Source: Undaria pinnatifida (lineage: Eukaryota > Sar > Phaeophyceae > Laminariales > Alariaceae). From it: DNA of 64,000 nt. The stretch lies in the NCBI GenBank assembly GCA_012845835.1, contig JABAKD010000019.1, forward strand, positions 6,902,994-6,966,993, read 5' to 3'. The notes beneath the pieces are model-generated. The model did not search any database. It saw only the letters and a program-made list of their open reading frames with translations, and had not been told where the DNA came from. Of the stretch, positions 22,601 to 33,034 are shown in pieces. Within the stretch, counting starts at the first letter, position 1. Every line of letters begins with the position of its first letter. Made by a program: the position numbers and the translations under genes.

Positions 22601-25600
22601 TTATTGTTGGCTCTTGCTATGGTTTTGTGGCGATAGTGGCATGACATTCTTCAGGCCCCCTGCCGTTTTGTTTCGTTTTGTTTTTTCTTTTTTTCATGGT
22701 GTAGGTTGTTTTGTTGTGGTCTCGTTCGTATCCGATAGGCTGGAATTTCACTTGCTTCACTTTGATTAATTACGACTGTTTGGTTTACTCTTGTCTCACG
22801 AAGCGGTCTGTGGCCACAGAGTTTGTGTCTCTCTGGGATGAATCAGCACGGACACTGGGTGTACCGAGGTCGTTTCGTAGAAAGAACAGTGGCTTGTTTG
22901 GTATCGCTGTCTCCCCAAAACCAAATTATTGATTGCTCGTAATAATGTCGTTTCCCCAAAGACCGAAAACATCAACTCTAGTGCATATGAGTATCGGTAT
23001 GGGCATGAAAGGGTTACAGTAGCGGCTACGGTCTAATAAGAGAAGATGTTCAAGAGAAAGTACGGGTTTAAGAGAGGTGAATTGGCTGGCACGACCAAAA
23101 TCGATTTTAGAGAGAAGTGGTCTCATGTCTAGGATTTTCATTTATATCGAGCGACTGGAAATCACACCACATAGCCATCACACGCATCACACACAGCAGT
23201 TGCAGACACCATGCCCTGCGCAGAGGGCAGTCGCTGCACAGCTGTCCCCGACCACACGCCAGGCCCACCGAAGTTCACAAATCACCAATGCAGAGGCGTC
23301 TGCGGGCAGTACCTCCATGGCACTTGTGGTGTGGTGGACCCGCTCGGGACCAGCGAGATGCACCGCATTTGCCACACCTGTGCGACCTCCCGCGAGAGTG
23401 AGATATGATTTAAGAGAATATTCTTTTATACCGTAGCCAACACAGTATAACAGAAAGCCGGATTTAAGAGAGGGAAACTCGGCTGGCACGGACCTCTCTT
23501 AAACCGTAGCCGCTACTGTAAATATATTTCAAGTTAACTCGTTTGGGTTTCAGAACGGTACGTTGATTCAACAGTGACGATTGCGAAACAGCAGTGGTAA
23601 ACCTACTGTAAGACCATCTCGGGACAGGCCTTTGCAGTGGTCTTATCTATCTCCCGTGTGTGACTTTGACTTTTGCTACTCAAAAAGGATCCCCGCTGGT
23701 TTTAAGTAGTTTTTTCTAAGGGGACAAGCCGATTTCCCTCGTCTTATCCACCGGAAAGTCTTACACCGAAAAGTCTTGAACCGGATGGTCTTAAACTGGG
23801 GGTATATGCCGCTGTAGCGGCCACACGAAGCTGGCCGAGCTGAGGCAAAACAATGTTAGGAGCGCTATAGGACATGCGCACGACATGTTGGTTCTCGTAC
23901 TGCAGCACGCTTTTGCTAGGCTGCTGATAACATGGCACTTCCCGGGGAGGGGGGGGTGTAGATACGAACGGACCCTAACATGATTTAGTCTACTGCCCTT
24001 CCACTCTCACCGGCACGAGTCGATCTCACGGCTTTCGATCTCACGTTTTCGATCTCGCGCGGTCTGTTTTCCTTGTGATGCACGACATACGATGCTTGCA
24101 GGTGCACTGGTTTTCTATCGTGAACTCTCTGCTGATCGTGCTGTTCCTGACGGCGATGATCGCCATGATTCTCATCCGTAACTTGCACCGCGACATCATG
24201 CGCTACAACCGAGTGCCCACGGACGAGGAGAAGGCGGAAGAAAGAGAGGAGACGGGCTGGAAGGTACGGTAGGCTGCCACGGCAGTTGTGTTTGTGGGGG
24301 GGGGGGGGCGGTGAGCGGAAGGGGGGGGTTCCGTTCATGGCGGACGTAGCGGGGGGACTGTTGTTTGCAGAGTAGCGAGCGGAGACGGACTTGAAGGTAC
24401 GGTAAAGTACGGTACGACCACATATGGCAGGGCTGTTTGAGATGCCGCCTTCAAAGCGGTGGACGATGGGGAACTGGAGGAGGAGAGCGGGCGGGGGGGG
24501 AGCGGAAGGGGAGAACGAGGAGGGGCTGTGGGGAGGGGTGTACTCATTTGTTGCTTGCCATAGTTTTTTTACCGTTGACACGCATCCACGCACCCCTTTA
24601 GAGACGGAGCACCGTTCAAGGGGGAAGGGGGGTGGGGGGTGGGGCACTATTGTTAAGCCCTTCCTTCAGCTGTCATCGCTTTTTGACAAGAGCGGGGTAT
24701 AGTTCCGTCGATGTTGGACAGTTCCTTGGTGCAGGAACCCCGTCAGTCGGAGGCATGTTCGCGCATAAATGGTATCCCTATCGTGGCACGTCTCCGACCC
24801 ATCAGTTCTACCCCAGCTTGAACTACGGGTACTTCGTGCAACATGGTTTGACGTTGTAAGGACGTTTTAGTTTTGGGTTTGGGTTTGCACGAGTAACGCC
24901 CGCTTGTTTTTTCTTTGTTTTCCCGCCCCTTGCAGCTCGTGCACGCCGACGTTTTCCGGCCGCCTTCGAAGTTCCCGATGCTTTTCTGTGTGCTGGTCGG
25001 GACCGGCGTTCAGCTGCTGTGCATGGGCGTCGTCACGATCGCCTTCGCGGCCATCGGGTGAGGGTGTCAGCGTTGAGGGTGATTTGTTTTTTGTCCTCAT
25101 GTACCGGTATATTTGTTAGTACGTTTTTATAACATGATATCTGGTGTACAGGATCTCCCTTGGAGAGGTAGACGAAGAGGGCAATAATAGTGTGTAAATC
25201 CGTTTCTTGCGCAAGTACAAATTTGGTGGGCTTGGAACCTCCCGCCAACGTTTCGGGTAGGTTTACCAGGTATAAATGAGACATCATAAACCGGTGTACA
25301 AGGTCAAAAGTTTTGACAGGTTGTGGATGTTATTTGAAGCGTTCGTGTTAGTAGTGGTCCGTCTATCATATACCGCCGGTATGCGCCGGCCGGAAATGCC
25401 TGCGCTATTGCGACGACCGGCGCACCTCCACATGCTACACTTCGTATGCAACTAATCTTGTTCCTGTCTGTTCCCTAAAAGCGATTTCACAGGCGAGATA
25501 CATATTATTAAAGTATTCTAACAAGGTCAGCTGTGAGTTCGACAAATTCAGGGTCGATAGTCGTCTTTGCAAGCTGCGTCGTACACCGGTCGCCCTTTTT

Positions 25601-28600
25601 AGTAAGTTGTCATTTATATATAGCCGGCGCTATGGAGGCTCTACTGCTGTATAATAATGTTTGTATTTCAGTATACATATGTGCGATGTAGACGTTATTG
25701 CTATGTTGCAAAAATAGTCCAAGTCTAAGTCCAACTATAATAATGTTTACTCGAAAACTAAGGAGTGTGTGGTAAGTTTTTAGGTTTACGTGCAGCGCGG
25801 CCGGCCCGGGGACCCCTATGATGCTACAATCTTCTCTCCTATTCAGCTGTGAGGCACAATTTCAACAAACATGTATCGTTTAAAGTTTTGACGGTCTGAG
25901 GGGATCCCGCTTGTTGAGCCGCCAATCGCTTGTATTAGTGCTGTAACACGGCGCGCTTAACGTAATCAAAGCGTTTGTGTCGGCATGGTATGGTACCAAT
26001 ATTATACGCCCCACCCCACCTGTGTTGATCAGCAAGAGCGCTAGCTACAAGCCTGGCAGCTACGTTAGTGCCTTGTGCTCGTGCAGCCTGCTACCACTGC
26101 TCAAATGCGTAATCGTCTTGATGCACGATGCGTAATCGTCTTGATGCATGATGATTCCTTCTCTTGTTCGGGGGCTTTCTACCCGGGGCTAGATCACGCC
26201 ATTGAGACATGCGTATACATGTCATCCTCTCTCTCCAACACACCTCAGTTTTCTCTCCTGTCGTTATACAATCTCTCAACTAAGCGTGCGGGTGCTTTTA
26301 CCGTAGACCTACTGGCTAATAGGGACAAAAATGTCACTGCGGTTGGTCGCTATTTCTGCGTCCCAGAAGGGGTTGCTGGAGGTTTTTTTTTCAGGGCTTT
26401 CGCGGGACGGGTCGGGTTTCTTGTCGCGAGTCGGGTCAGATCAGGATGACCGGACCGGACCCGACCCGACCCGTGGGATTCGAAAACTTGCTGACCCGAC
26501 CCAACCCGGCCCCCAACCGCTAGACCTCCTGACCCGACCCGACTGGATCCACGTGAGTCTAAAGTCTAAAACCCCCCCGATGCGGCCCGCGGGTGAGGTC
26601 ATATCCCGTGAAAAACCCTGACTGTTTTCGAAGTGAGATTGCGAGGTCGTGGACGTGGCCCTCGAAATGTTGTTGTAAATTTCATTTTCTCGTAAAGCGA
26701 TGTAGATTGTCGTGTTACCAGGTTACGTGATATACCCGGTACGTGTTGTGTAGTTGTAGGTGAGGTCGGCTCGGGGACCCTGAGAATGCCACAATCTTGT
26801 CTGCTATTCCCCTATTCAGCTGTGAGGCACCATTCAACAAACTTGGCATCGTTTAAGTGTTTAGCAGTCTGAGGGGACCCCGCTAAATGATGTGACAATT
26901 GCTTGAGTTGTGTACAGGTATGGAGGTGCTAACAAAGCCCGCACGTGTTTTGTAGGCATGCTATCATACCGGCCCTCCTCCTATATGGCACGCTGATCGT
27001 ATTCGCGTGAGCATGCTTAAGAGTCATGCCATGGGAGGTCGGGTGGCGCTGGGGAGCAGCCGGTGATTACAAAGGCCTCACTACCTCACACAAACAAAAA
27101 ACGGACATTTTCACTATGTAAGCGTAATATTAGGAGCGACGTGGGTTTCTAATTTACGATGGCGACAAAAAAACTGGGGCTCCTTTCCCGGCTCGCGTGC
27201 CCTATTGTCCATGCCCCCGTGTCCCGTCCAACGACTGGAATCTCCCGAAAAATCTGACTATCGAGGAGATACCAGGATCGCTAATAATGGGAAAAGCTGC
27301 ACTAGTAGCTATATACTGTACGCGACAGCGCTTACGATTTGGGCAGTTAAGAATTTCAGGCTGGAGCTTTAGACGAAACTAAGAACGTGGCCTCTTTCGT
27401 ACTGATAATAGTGTAGGACACCCCCTACCTTGCGTGATAATTCCAGCCTGGCCAGAAGTATAAGAGATTCTTAGGCCCTCTAGGACTAGGCTCTTCGCAG
27501 CCCGCTAGTCGAGCCGCCCGCGCGCGCGCCGAGACTGTCACACGAAAGTTGGGTCCGCACAGCAGACGCGGCGCGTTTCTTCGCCCAAAAAGACTTCTTG
27601 TGCAGAAGTGCGGCCCTCAGCTAAACTCGCACCGCGGCCGTGCCGCCTCCCGGTAACACGCTGGGGACGTCTGTCCTTACACTAGAAAGGCCCCTTGGCC
27701 CTCAGAACATGACCGCTATTGTTCGCTCGATGCAATTTTCACCCTGGTCGGGTGGTCCCACGCCCTGAGAGCAGTCAAAATTCAGTATGTAAAAATGATC
27801 ACAAAAAATTGTCACTAAATTAGCGTCGAAGTGCCCTGCGGGAATAGCGTACTTCTGTACTTCTCTGAAAACGCCCCAGACAGCCGCGGGCTTGGGAAGG
27901 CGTAAGATCTCACAGCTGAGGACCCCAGGCGGCGTGCAGGCTTCATGCGCCTACCGGCGTACCCCTGTAGGCCGAGTCCAGAGGTGTTGCCAGGTGTGCG
28001 TATGAGCGTGCGTGGCTGTGCTATACAACGCCCTGCGTTCAAGTTCGGGGATGCCTTTTTTCATCCGCGGGCTGAACAAAACGGTCTGTCCGGTGAAAAA
28101 TACGAGAATTGATCATTTTTTATATCACAAAAAACCCCTTGAAGTCACAGAAGGGCTTAACTGGTGTCGCATACTGTATAACTGCCACCTCGTCTCGACC
28201 AACCGCTTCCTATTCACTTCGTACGCACTGATTCATTGCGCGCGGCCTTTTGCACGGTGGGGCTCCCAGTTTAATGGATCGAGTCGCCAGAAAATGCCCG
28301 CATGGATATCAAACCCCGCTGTAATCCGGTATATATAGTGCGATACCTCAATAACATCGGTCCCCGCGTTAGGGAGCTACCGCATTTTTATTTGGCCCTT
28401 GGCATCGAAAACTGCCTTTAGCAGTATGGTAATTTTTCGTTGCCTGCGCGTCTTCATTTCGATGGCGGCCCTCACTAGACCGCGGGCGACGCCCCCTTTG
28501 TATGTACTGTATTGTAGTCGCGCGCGGTTAGCTCGGGGACCCCTATGATGCCACAATCTTCTCTCCTATTCATTTCGTGAGGCACAAATTCAACAAACAT

Positions 28601-31600
28601 CGTATCGTTCAAAATTTTGACGGTCTGAGGGGACCCCCGTGATTGAGCCGCCATAGGGAACACAAATTCACGAGCGGTGCCGGAAGTATCCAAAATGTCT
28701 ATCCTTGTCAAACTTGTACGCTGTTTATGTAGGGAGCAGGTACCTAAAGAACGGCAGGGTTGTGCTTGATGCCAAACAAAAAAAAATTGCGACTATGGCC
28801 TAGGGGTTGTTCGACACCACCGTACTACCAGGTATTAACATGAAATATGTCAAGTAGAAGGCACTTCCACCCTTTGACGGACGGCAATCTTCCGATAATG
28901 TACCTTGACTGACGACAAGCTACTAGGTTTTTGTGTGGAACGATCGGTTTGACATCCTTGACCGCTGGACGTTTTCCCTTGACCGACCGTCTCCTGACAT
29001 ATTTGATGAACATCGCTTGTCTGCTATTCAGGTGATGAGATGATAATGGCCACACGCGTTGTTGTTTTTTTGTTCGCTCTGTCGGGTTCCCAAAAGGTGT
29101 TGTAACGGTCTTGGCGTTCCTACGTTCATACTTCGCGGGGATTGGGCGCGCTGAAATTGGCGGTATTTTCATTCTATTGCGCGCTCGTGCCCTAAAGTGT
29201 GTGCGTGTGTACAACTTGCCCCGGCTTCGATAAAATGGTTGATATTGCACACAAACGCCTCATTATTACAGTAGTGGGCCCCGGCACTACAGCGGTAACA
29301 GGCACTAATCCGTATACTATGATACCGCTACTGGTTGTTTCCATCTGCGCCAAGCGATTTCACAGGCACTATAGCGGGCAACTGGCCCTGTAGAGGGACC
29401 GCTACTTTACTTTTGTTGCCTTTATGGGTTGTTTTCGCCTTTTTTACTGAGATGCCTCCGGTCTCTTCTCGCTCCCTCCTGTGTGTTGTCAGCTTTGTAA
29501 ACCCGTCCAACCGCGGCAGCCTGGCGGTGTCCATGCTTCTGCTGTACGTGCTCATGGGGGTGCCGGCGGGCTACTCTAGCTCCGTCCTTTACAAGTCTTT
29601 CAAGGGGCGACAGTGGCAGCAGTGCACCCTCATGACGGCCCTGCTGTTCCCCTCGGTGTGCTTCTTCGTGTTCCTCTCGCTCAACCTCATGTCGCAGCGA
29701 TATCATTCCACTCAGGTATGTTCATTCCACTCAGGTATGTGTGCATGTGATGGTGGTGGTGTATTAGGGTTGGGCACTGATAGCCTCAATCAGTAGATAT
29801 TGTACTACCTTCAACAGCAACCAGTACTAAGGATTGCCGCAGTATCCTGGGTACTGGCCCTCCCGAGACGATTTTGATGAGTGTCCGGTTCGTAGTGTGA
29901 CGTGTTTCTTGGACGTACGCAAGATCTAACCTACTAGCAGCATCTGCTGGCAGGCTCAATCGGCAGATAGGTAACACCAGTAGGTTTTAATTCTGCCAGT
30001 ACAGAATGTGCCAGGGACCAACCCCATGTATCATGACAAGTTGAGTACCAGGTATCTATAGTATTATGATAATGATTATGATGGTGATGCTTGGTCGTCT
30101 TCCTGTCACTCAACCTCATGTCGCAGAGATACCATTCCGCTCAGGTATGCTAGAAGGCCACTCTGACAAACCTATCCTTGTGTTTTTGTTGGGCGTGTGT
30201 CATAATTTTGGTAAAAACGTGCTTGTTACCTCTGACAATATCCCCTCTCTGTCTTCATGTTGAGCGGTTGTCCCATTTTGGAATATAATACATGTCTTTT
30301 GTTTGGGAGGTGTCGGGGGGGGGGTTCATGCTGCAGATGCTTGCGTTATGGTTCTGCATCAAGCGTTGTTTACTGTTTTTTGTCACGTTGCTGCCATCAA
30401 GACCAATGCTTCAAAAAACAAGCCCATGAACCAATACGCCTCGTTCCTAACAGACCACGGATTACTATTCGGTCGGTTTCCGATCTCTGTGAACCCTTTC
30501 GTTGTCTTCATATGCAGGCGGTGCCTTTCGTCGAGATCCTGGAGGTGCTCGCGTTGTGGTTCTGCATCAGCGTGCCCATGGTGTTCCTGGGGGCCTACTT
30601 CGGCTACCGGAAGCCCGTGGAGCCTTACCCGGTGGTGACATCCAACATCCCTCGCCAGGTTAGATGGAGTGCGGTCCTCTACGGTGTGACTTCTGCCGTA
30701 CAAGTAGTAATATATGAGATGCAGCGCGCGTGTCGTGCACCGTCTTGCGTTGAGGTTCGAGTAGTCGAGGAGAAATTACGACGATTTCGGGTTAAGGACC
30801 CCCCGTCGTTCAGGAAATATTTCCGACGAAAAATGCTACCCTCTATGTTAGCATGCCTTGCCATGACTATGTTTCCCTGCCTCAGCTGCTCGGGTTGCTG
30901 GGTAGCTTTCACTTTCCCCTTCTGCTGAAATGAAGTCCCTCGTTTGTGACATGTTTAAAGAATGTTCGTTTTTAACGAATACCTGTCACAGTGGTCGGGG
31001 AGGTTTTACATGTGACTGGTAATGAATTGCGTGTAACGAACGAATGCCTGGCAGGAGATGTGATCGTTTTTATTTGAATGAATAATAAGTAGAGCTATGA
31101 GTCAGCACGGCACGGCTTAAGTCGCCGACTAGTTACTAGTCGGAATATTAGTCGTTTCCCGGAGATACAGGCTATCCGACTGATCGGGTTTCCATGCTTG
31201 CAGGGGTGATTAATTGATGCGGCTTGTATGTTTGCTTTTGTAGGCGCTGGTGGGGGGGGCTGATTTGGCTCGCTTCGCTGGCTTAAGTTCGGTTGCTACG
31301 TCGGCTGACGACTAAAGTCGGTTCGTTAGCTAACGGTACCTACCGATTAATTGTTAGTTGTGAAATCCTACTGACTCACAGCTCCAATACTATCGCGTAG
31401 TCATCGCTTTCAACTAATAATAATGTTTTTTATCATTGTTGCGTACAACCCTCCCTCTTTTTGTTTTATTTATTTACAAACATCTTTGGTTCGTTTTTCA
31501 TAAACAATCGTTTACGTTTTTTTTGTGTACGCTTCCTTTTTTTGGGCAGATCCCTGACCAGCCGTGGTTCTTATGGAGCTGCTTCACCATCGCGGTGGGA

Positions 31601-33034
31601 GGCATCCTTCCCTACGGCGCGGTTTTCATCGAGATGTTCTTCATCCTGCAGTCCCTATGGATGGGCAACTACTACTACGTGTTCGGGTTCCTCTTGCTGG
31701 TGTTCATCATCCTCATTGTCACCTGCGCTGATATCGCGATGGTCTTCTGCTACTTCCAGCTCTGCGCCGAGGATTACAACTGGTAAGGGCCGTTATTGAC
31801 TACATGTAAGATCGAGAAGAAAAAAAGTTGCCACATCTCCATAGTATGAAAGTTTTGATGTTTGCTCAAATAGCCATGTTTAGCCAAGGTTTTTTGGGGG
31901 GTATTTCCGTAATCCTTCATTGGCAAGTGTAGTTTTATTTGCTACAGGTGTGATTTTGGTTTTGCTAAATTTCTCAACACTTCAAAAAACTACTTGCTAA
32001 GTTGGCATTTTTTTGCCCATTTGCCCCATGTCGTTAGGCCCTTCAGAGCCCTAAACCCCTCATTATACTAGTTCCAAGTAAAATGTCGCCAAAAACGGGT
32101 TTCCAGTTGTAGAAGGGTTAGAATCCGCCTTAAATGTGGTGTCGTAATTGATCAATATGGTTTTGTTGCGCCTGGCGTTTTGCTGCTCGAATACGTTCCT
32201 AGCCGAAGTACTTTTTTGTCGCGTGTTCTTTTCCATCCGCCAATGGCATAGTAGTTAGTCCCTCTGTTGAGGAGCTTCCGCCAGACAACAATGGTTCAGC
32301 AAACAAATGCCACTCGCTGTCGTAGCTTCGATGTTTTGCCGGGGGAAGCGGGGCGAGCCTATCCGCATACGTTCCCGTCCGAATATGCATCTGTCCGAAT
32401 GCGTTTCCATTCGGCTAACTTCCCGTTTCTTCCGTCGCAAAACCAAAATTCGGTCGGATTGTTTTCAGGTGGTGGCGTTCGTTCCTGACCGCGGGGTCTA
32501 CGGGGGGGTGGGTATTCGCGTACTCGGCCATCTACTTTAGCAACCTCCAGTCGACCATGTTGGCTACGTACGTTCTGTACTTTGGTTACATGGCGCTACT
32601 ATCGGCCGGCCTGTCCGCGTTGACGGGGTGCATCGGATTCTACTCCTGCCTTTGGTTCACAAGGAAGATTTACGCGTCCATCAAGGTGCGTTTTGTGTGT
32701 GCTTGCCAAAGATGTTGGTTGACGGTCTAGTTTCGACCCGTCGAGGCGTTTTTAGACTTGTCATACTAGTTTTAGTGTGTGGAGTTAGTTCCTTGACGGC
32801 TGTCCGTCAGCGGGCAAGAGTGCCGTCAACCCCGACATGTTTGATGTTTGCCTCCTGGTTCAGCGCATGTTACGATATCATTGAGGTGTGCCTTTTTTTT
32901 CGTACAAGGAGCGCCTCGCTTTTTGTCAAGAGCTCTCGTGCATGAGCCTCACCCAAAAAATAGTGATGTGGAGAAGATTGAAGAAAGTTCTCCTCGATGA
33001 GCAATCCATCCCATGTCCCGTACAGGTAGACTAG
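13412..33034 (+). CDS. TM9SF (EMP70/nonaspanin) family protein, complete gene, 13 exons
   Basis: Exons: 13412-13605, 18127-18250, 19424-19552, 20759-20887, 21700-21858, 22476-22595, 24102-24263, 24936-25057, 29493-29715, 30518-30658, 31550-31782, 32469-32685, 33026-33034. All introns are GT-AG with matching phases; the product is 653 aa, typical of the family. A signal peptide (about residues 1-23) is followed by the mature start FYLPGVAP. The luminal domain shows [24 protein letters not shown] and WIIDNLP. One membrane segment at about 290-312 is followed by a loop and then eight more to the C-terminus ([25 protein letters not shown]). The end is KVD, matching the KXD/E Golgi-retention signal. 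Nonaspanins act in Golgi/endosomal sorting and adhesion; exact substrate unknown. I cannot assign the TM9SF subtype. Confidence 0.96.
14751..15143 (+). repeat. Dispersed repeat, direct copy at 63632-64000
   Basis: Near-identical to 63632-64000 over its whole visible length, starting ATCAGTCTCTGGTCAG. This copy carries two extra 6-base insertions, TTAATA (making CTATTAATAG at 15033) and TACCAG (about 15110). The second copy runs off the window. Confidence 0.95.
16031..16345 (+). repeat. 158-bp tandem duplication
   Basis: Two almost identical units begin CTGGTACTGTAGTGTGAATA at 16031 and 16189. The high identity suggests a recent event within TM9SF intron 1. Confidence 0.95.
17115..17290. mobile_element. 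Miniature element, AAGACCA-type ends (copy 2)
   Basis: Shares GACGAGCCGATTTCCCTGGT, CTTATC and GAACCGGATGATCTTAAA with copy 3. Boundaries are approximate. Lies in TM9SF intron 1. Confidence 0.65.
18127..18250 (+). CDS. TM9SF exon 2
   Basis: Acceptor TTGCAG, donor GTGGGT. The exon encodes [20 protein letters not shown] and [10 protein letters not shown], the conserved EMP70 luminal block, ending in CSALCR. Confidence 0.95.
18681..19281 (+). pseudogene. Decayed tandem copies of TM9SF exon 3 5' edge
   Basis: At 19226-19281 the acceptor region and first ~50 exon bases recur (frame reads [17 protein letters not shown]). At 18681-18705 a shorter copy recurs. Both are followed by shared intron sequence (CTACAGATGC, AAAATGATGCAGAT). 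Confidence 0.82.
19424..19552 (+). CDS. TM9SF exon 3
   Basis: Acceptor TTATAG, donor GTGAAA, 43 codons, phase 0. It encodes [11 protein letters not shown] and [14 protein letters not shown]. Decayed copies of its 5' edge lie upstream at about 19226-19281 and 18681-18705. Confidence 0.93.
20759..20887 (+). CDS. TM9SF exon 4
   Basis: Acceptor ATCAG, donor GTGAGG, 43 codons, phase 0. It encodes [20 protein letters not shown] and [13 protein letters not shown], a family-typical luminal segment. Confidence 0.95.
21429..21476 (+). pseudogene. Possible decayed copy of TM9SF exon 4 3' edge
   Basis: ATGGTCGTGGACTGCCAC then CCTATGAAGATTGGAGAGGT resembles the end of exon 4 with a small insertion. It is weaker than the other echoes. 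Confidence 0.55.
21700..21858 (+). CDS. TM9SF exon 5
   Basis: Acceptor TTCAG, donor GTGTGT, 53 codons, phase 0. It encodes [15 protein letters not shown], matching the conserved VGFEVEP block of the family. Confidence 0.95.
22476..22595 (+). CDS. TM9SF exon 6
   Basis: Acceptor TGCAG, donor GTGGGT, 40 codons, phase 0. It encodes [20 protein letters not shown], the conserved FTYDV...WASRWD signature just before the first membrane helix. Confidence 0.96.
23015..23520. mobile_element. Miniature inverted-repeat element with TA ends and Cys/His micro-ORF
   Basis: Perfect terminal inverted repeats: TACAGTAGCGGCTACGGT at 23015-23032 and its reverse complement at 23503-23520. Subterminal blocks (TTTAAGAGAG, GGCTGGCACG) are also inverted. 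A TA at each end fits a Tc1/mariner-type TA target duplication. It is 506 bp, in TM9SF intron 6, and includes the short ORF at 23211-23408. Confidence 0.85.
23211..23408 (+). CDS. Cys/His-rich micro-ORF inside miniature element
   Basis: 65 codons. Cysteines and histidines are spaced like a zinc-binding fold: Cys3, Cys9, Cys27, Cys31, His36, Cys39, then His50, Cys53, Cys56 (key stretch [16 protein letters not shown]). It could be a remnant of an element-encoded zinc-finger domain. I cannot name a family or show that it is expressed. Confidence 0.4.
   Translation: MPCAEGSRCTAVPDHTPGPPKFTNHQCRGVCGQYLHGTCGVVDPLGTSEMHRICHTCATSRESEI
23598..23800. mobile_element. Miniature element, AAGACCA-type ends (copy 3)
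   Basis: Begins CTACTGTAAGACCATC and ends CCGGATGGTCTTAAAC, giving inverted ends. It starts less than 100 bases after the TA-flanked element at 23015-23520. Confidence 0.72.
24102..24263 (+). CDS. TM9SF exon 7
   Basis: Acceptor TTGCAG, donor GTACGG, 54 codons, phase 0. It encodes [15 protein letters not shown] (first membrane segment), [12 protein letters not shown] and an acidic cytosolic stretch ending GWK. A donor-edge echo is at about 24371-24395. Confidence 0.96.
24936..25057 (+). CDS. TM9SF exon 8
   Basis: Acceptor TTGCAG, donor GTGAGG. It encodes [16 protein letters not shown] and [13 protein letters not shown]. It ends with two bases of a Gly codon completed by exon 9, across a 4.4-kb intron. 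Confidence 0.95.
25793..25925 (+). repeat. GGGGACCC-bounded repeat, copy 1
   Basis: CCCGGGGACCCCTATGATG, then CAATCTTCTCTCCTATTCAG, then ACGGTCTGAGGGGATCCCGC. Copies recur at 26766-26888 and 28528-28652 in the same TM9SF intron. Confidence 0.88.
26398..26620. repeat. GACCCGACCC-rich repeat block
   Basis: Runs of GGTCGGGT on one side and GACCCGACCC on the other, capable of pairing. Similar blocks are at 37380-37465, 38565-38665, 47480-47665 and 49877-50030. Confidence 0.82.
26766..26888 (+). repeat. GGGGACCC-bounded repeat, copy 2
   Basis: CTCGGGGACCCTGAGAATG ... AGTCTGAGGGGACCCCGC. It carries a small internal duplication (CTATTCCCCTATTCAG). Confidence 0.85.
28528..28652 (+). repeat. GGGGACCC-bounded repeat, copy 3
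   Basis: CTCGGGGACCCCTATGATG ... ACGGTCTGAGGGGACCCCCG. Outer GGGGACCCC and GGGGACCCCC are near-palindromic boundaries. Confidence 0.88.
29267..29409. mobile_element. CAGTAGTGG miniature element (copy)
   Basis: Starts TACAGTAGTGG and contains GCCAAGCGATTTCACAGGCA, as in the better-preserved copy at 42921-43134. The right end is diverged. It lies about 85 bases upstream of TM9SF exon 9. Confidence 0.8.
29493..29715 (+). CDS. TM9SF exon 9
   Basis: Acceptor TTGTCAG, donor GTATGT. It encodes [31 protein letters not shown] and two membrane helices. The donor-edge sequence is repeated immediately (29722-29738) and again at 30099-30150. Confidence 0.96.
30099..30150 (+). pseudogene. Decayed copy of TM9SF exon 9 3' edge with donor
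   Basis: About 88% identical by eye to the last ~50 bases of exon 9, including an intact CTCAGGTATG donor. It lies about 400 bases downstream in intron 9. Confidence 0.9.
30518..30658 (+). CDS. TM9SF exon 10
   Basis: Acceptor TGCAG, donor GTTAGA, 47 codons, phase 0. It encodes a membrane helix ([20 protein letters not shown]) and [11 protein letters not shown] short echo of its 5' half is at 30327-30364. Confidence 0.96.
31090..31386. mobile_element. Inverted-repeat element with TAGAGCTRTGAG ends
   Basis: TAGAGCTATGAGTCAG (31090-31105) against CTGACTCACAGCTCCA (31371-31386), 14 of 16 matching as inverted ends. No clear target duplication or ORF. A related element lies inverted at 34161-34483. 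Located in TM9SF intron 10. Confidence 0.78.
31550..31782 (+). CDS. TM9SF exon 11
   Basis: Acceptor GGCAG, donor GTAAGG. It encodes [23 protein letters not shown] and [12 protein letters not shown], highly typical of the C-terminal nonaspanin core. The Trp codon is split across the intron. Confidence 0.97.
32469..32685 (+). CDS. TM9SF exon 12
   Basis: Acceptor TTCAG, donor GTGCGT. It encodes [29 protein letters not shown] and [10 protein letters not shown], the last two membrane helices. Confidence 0.96.
33026..33034 (+). CDS. TM9SF exon 13, two codons and stop
   Basis: After acceptor TACAG come GTA GAC TAG, giving VD and stop. Joined to exon 12 this makes KIYASIKVD, the expected C-terminus of the family with the KXD retention signal. 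Reading through the exon 12 donor gives no family-like ending. Confidence 0.85.
   Translation, partial: VD

Larger units (their letters stand above)
25058..29492 (+). other. TM9SF intron 8
   Basis: A 4.4-kb intron. It contains three copies of a GGGGACCC-bounded repeat (25793-25925, 26766-26888, 28528-28652), a GACCCGACCC-rich block (26398-26620) and a miniature element (29267-29409). About 26900-28500 shows nothing I can name. Confidence 0.8.
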
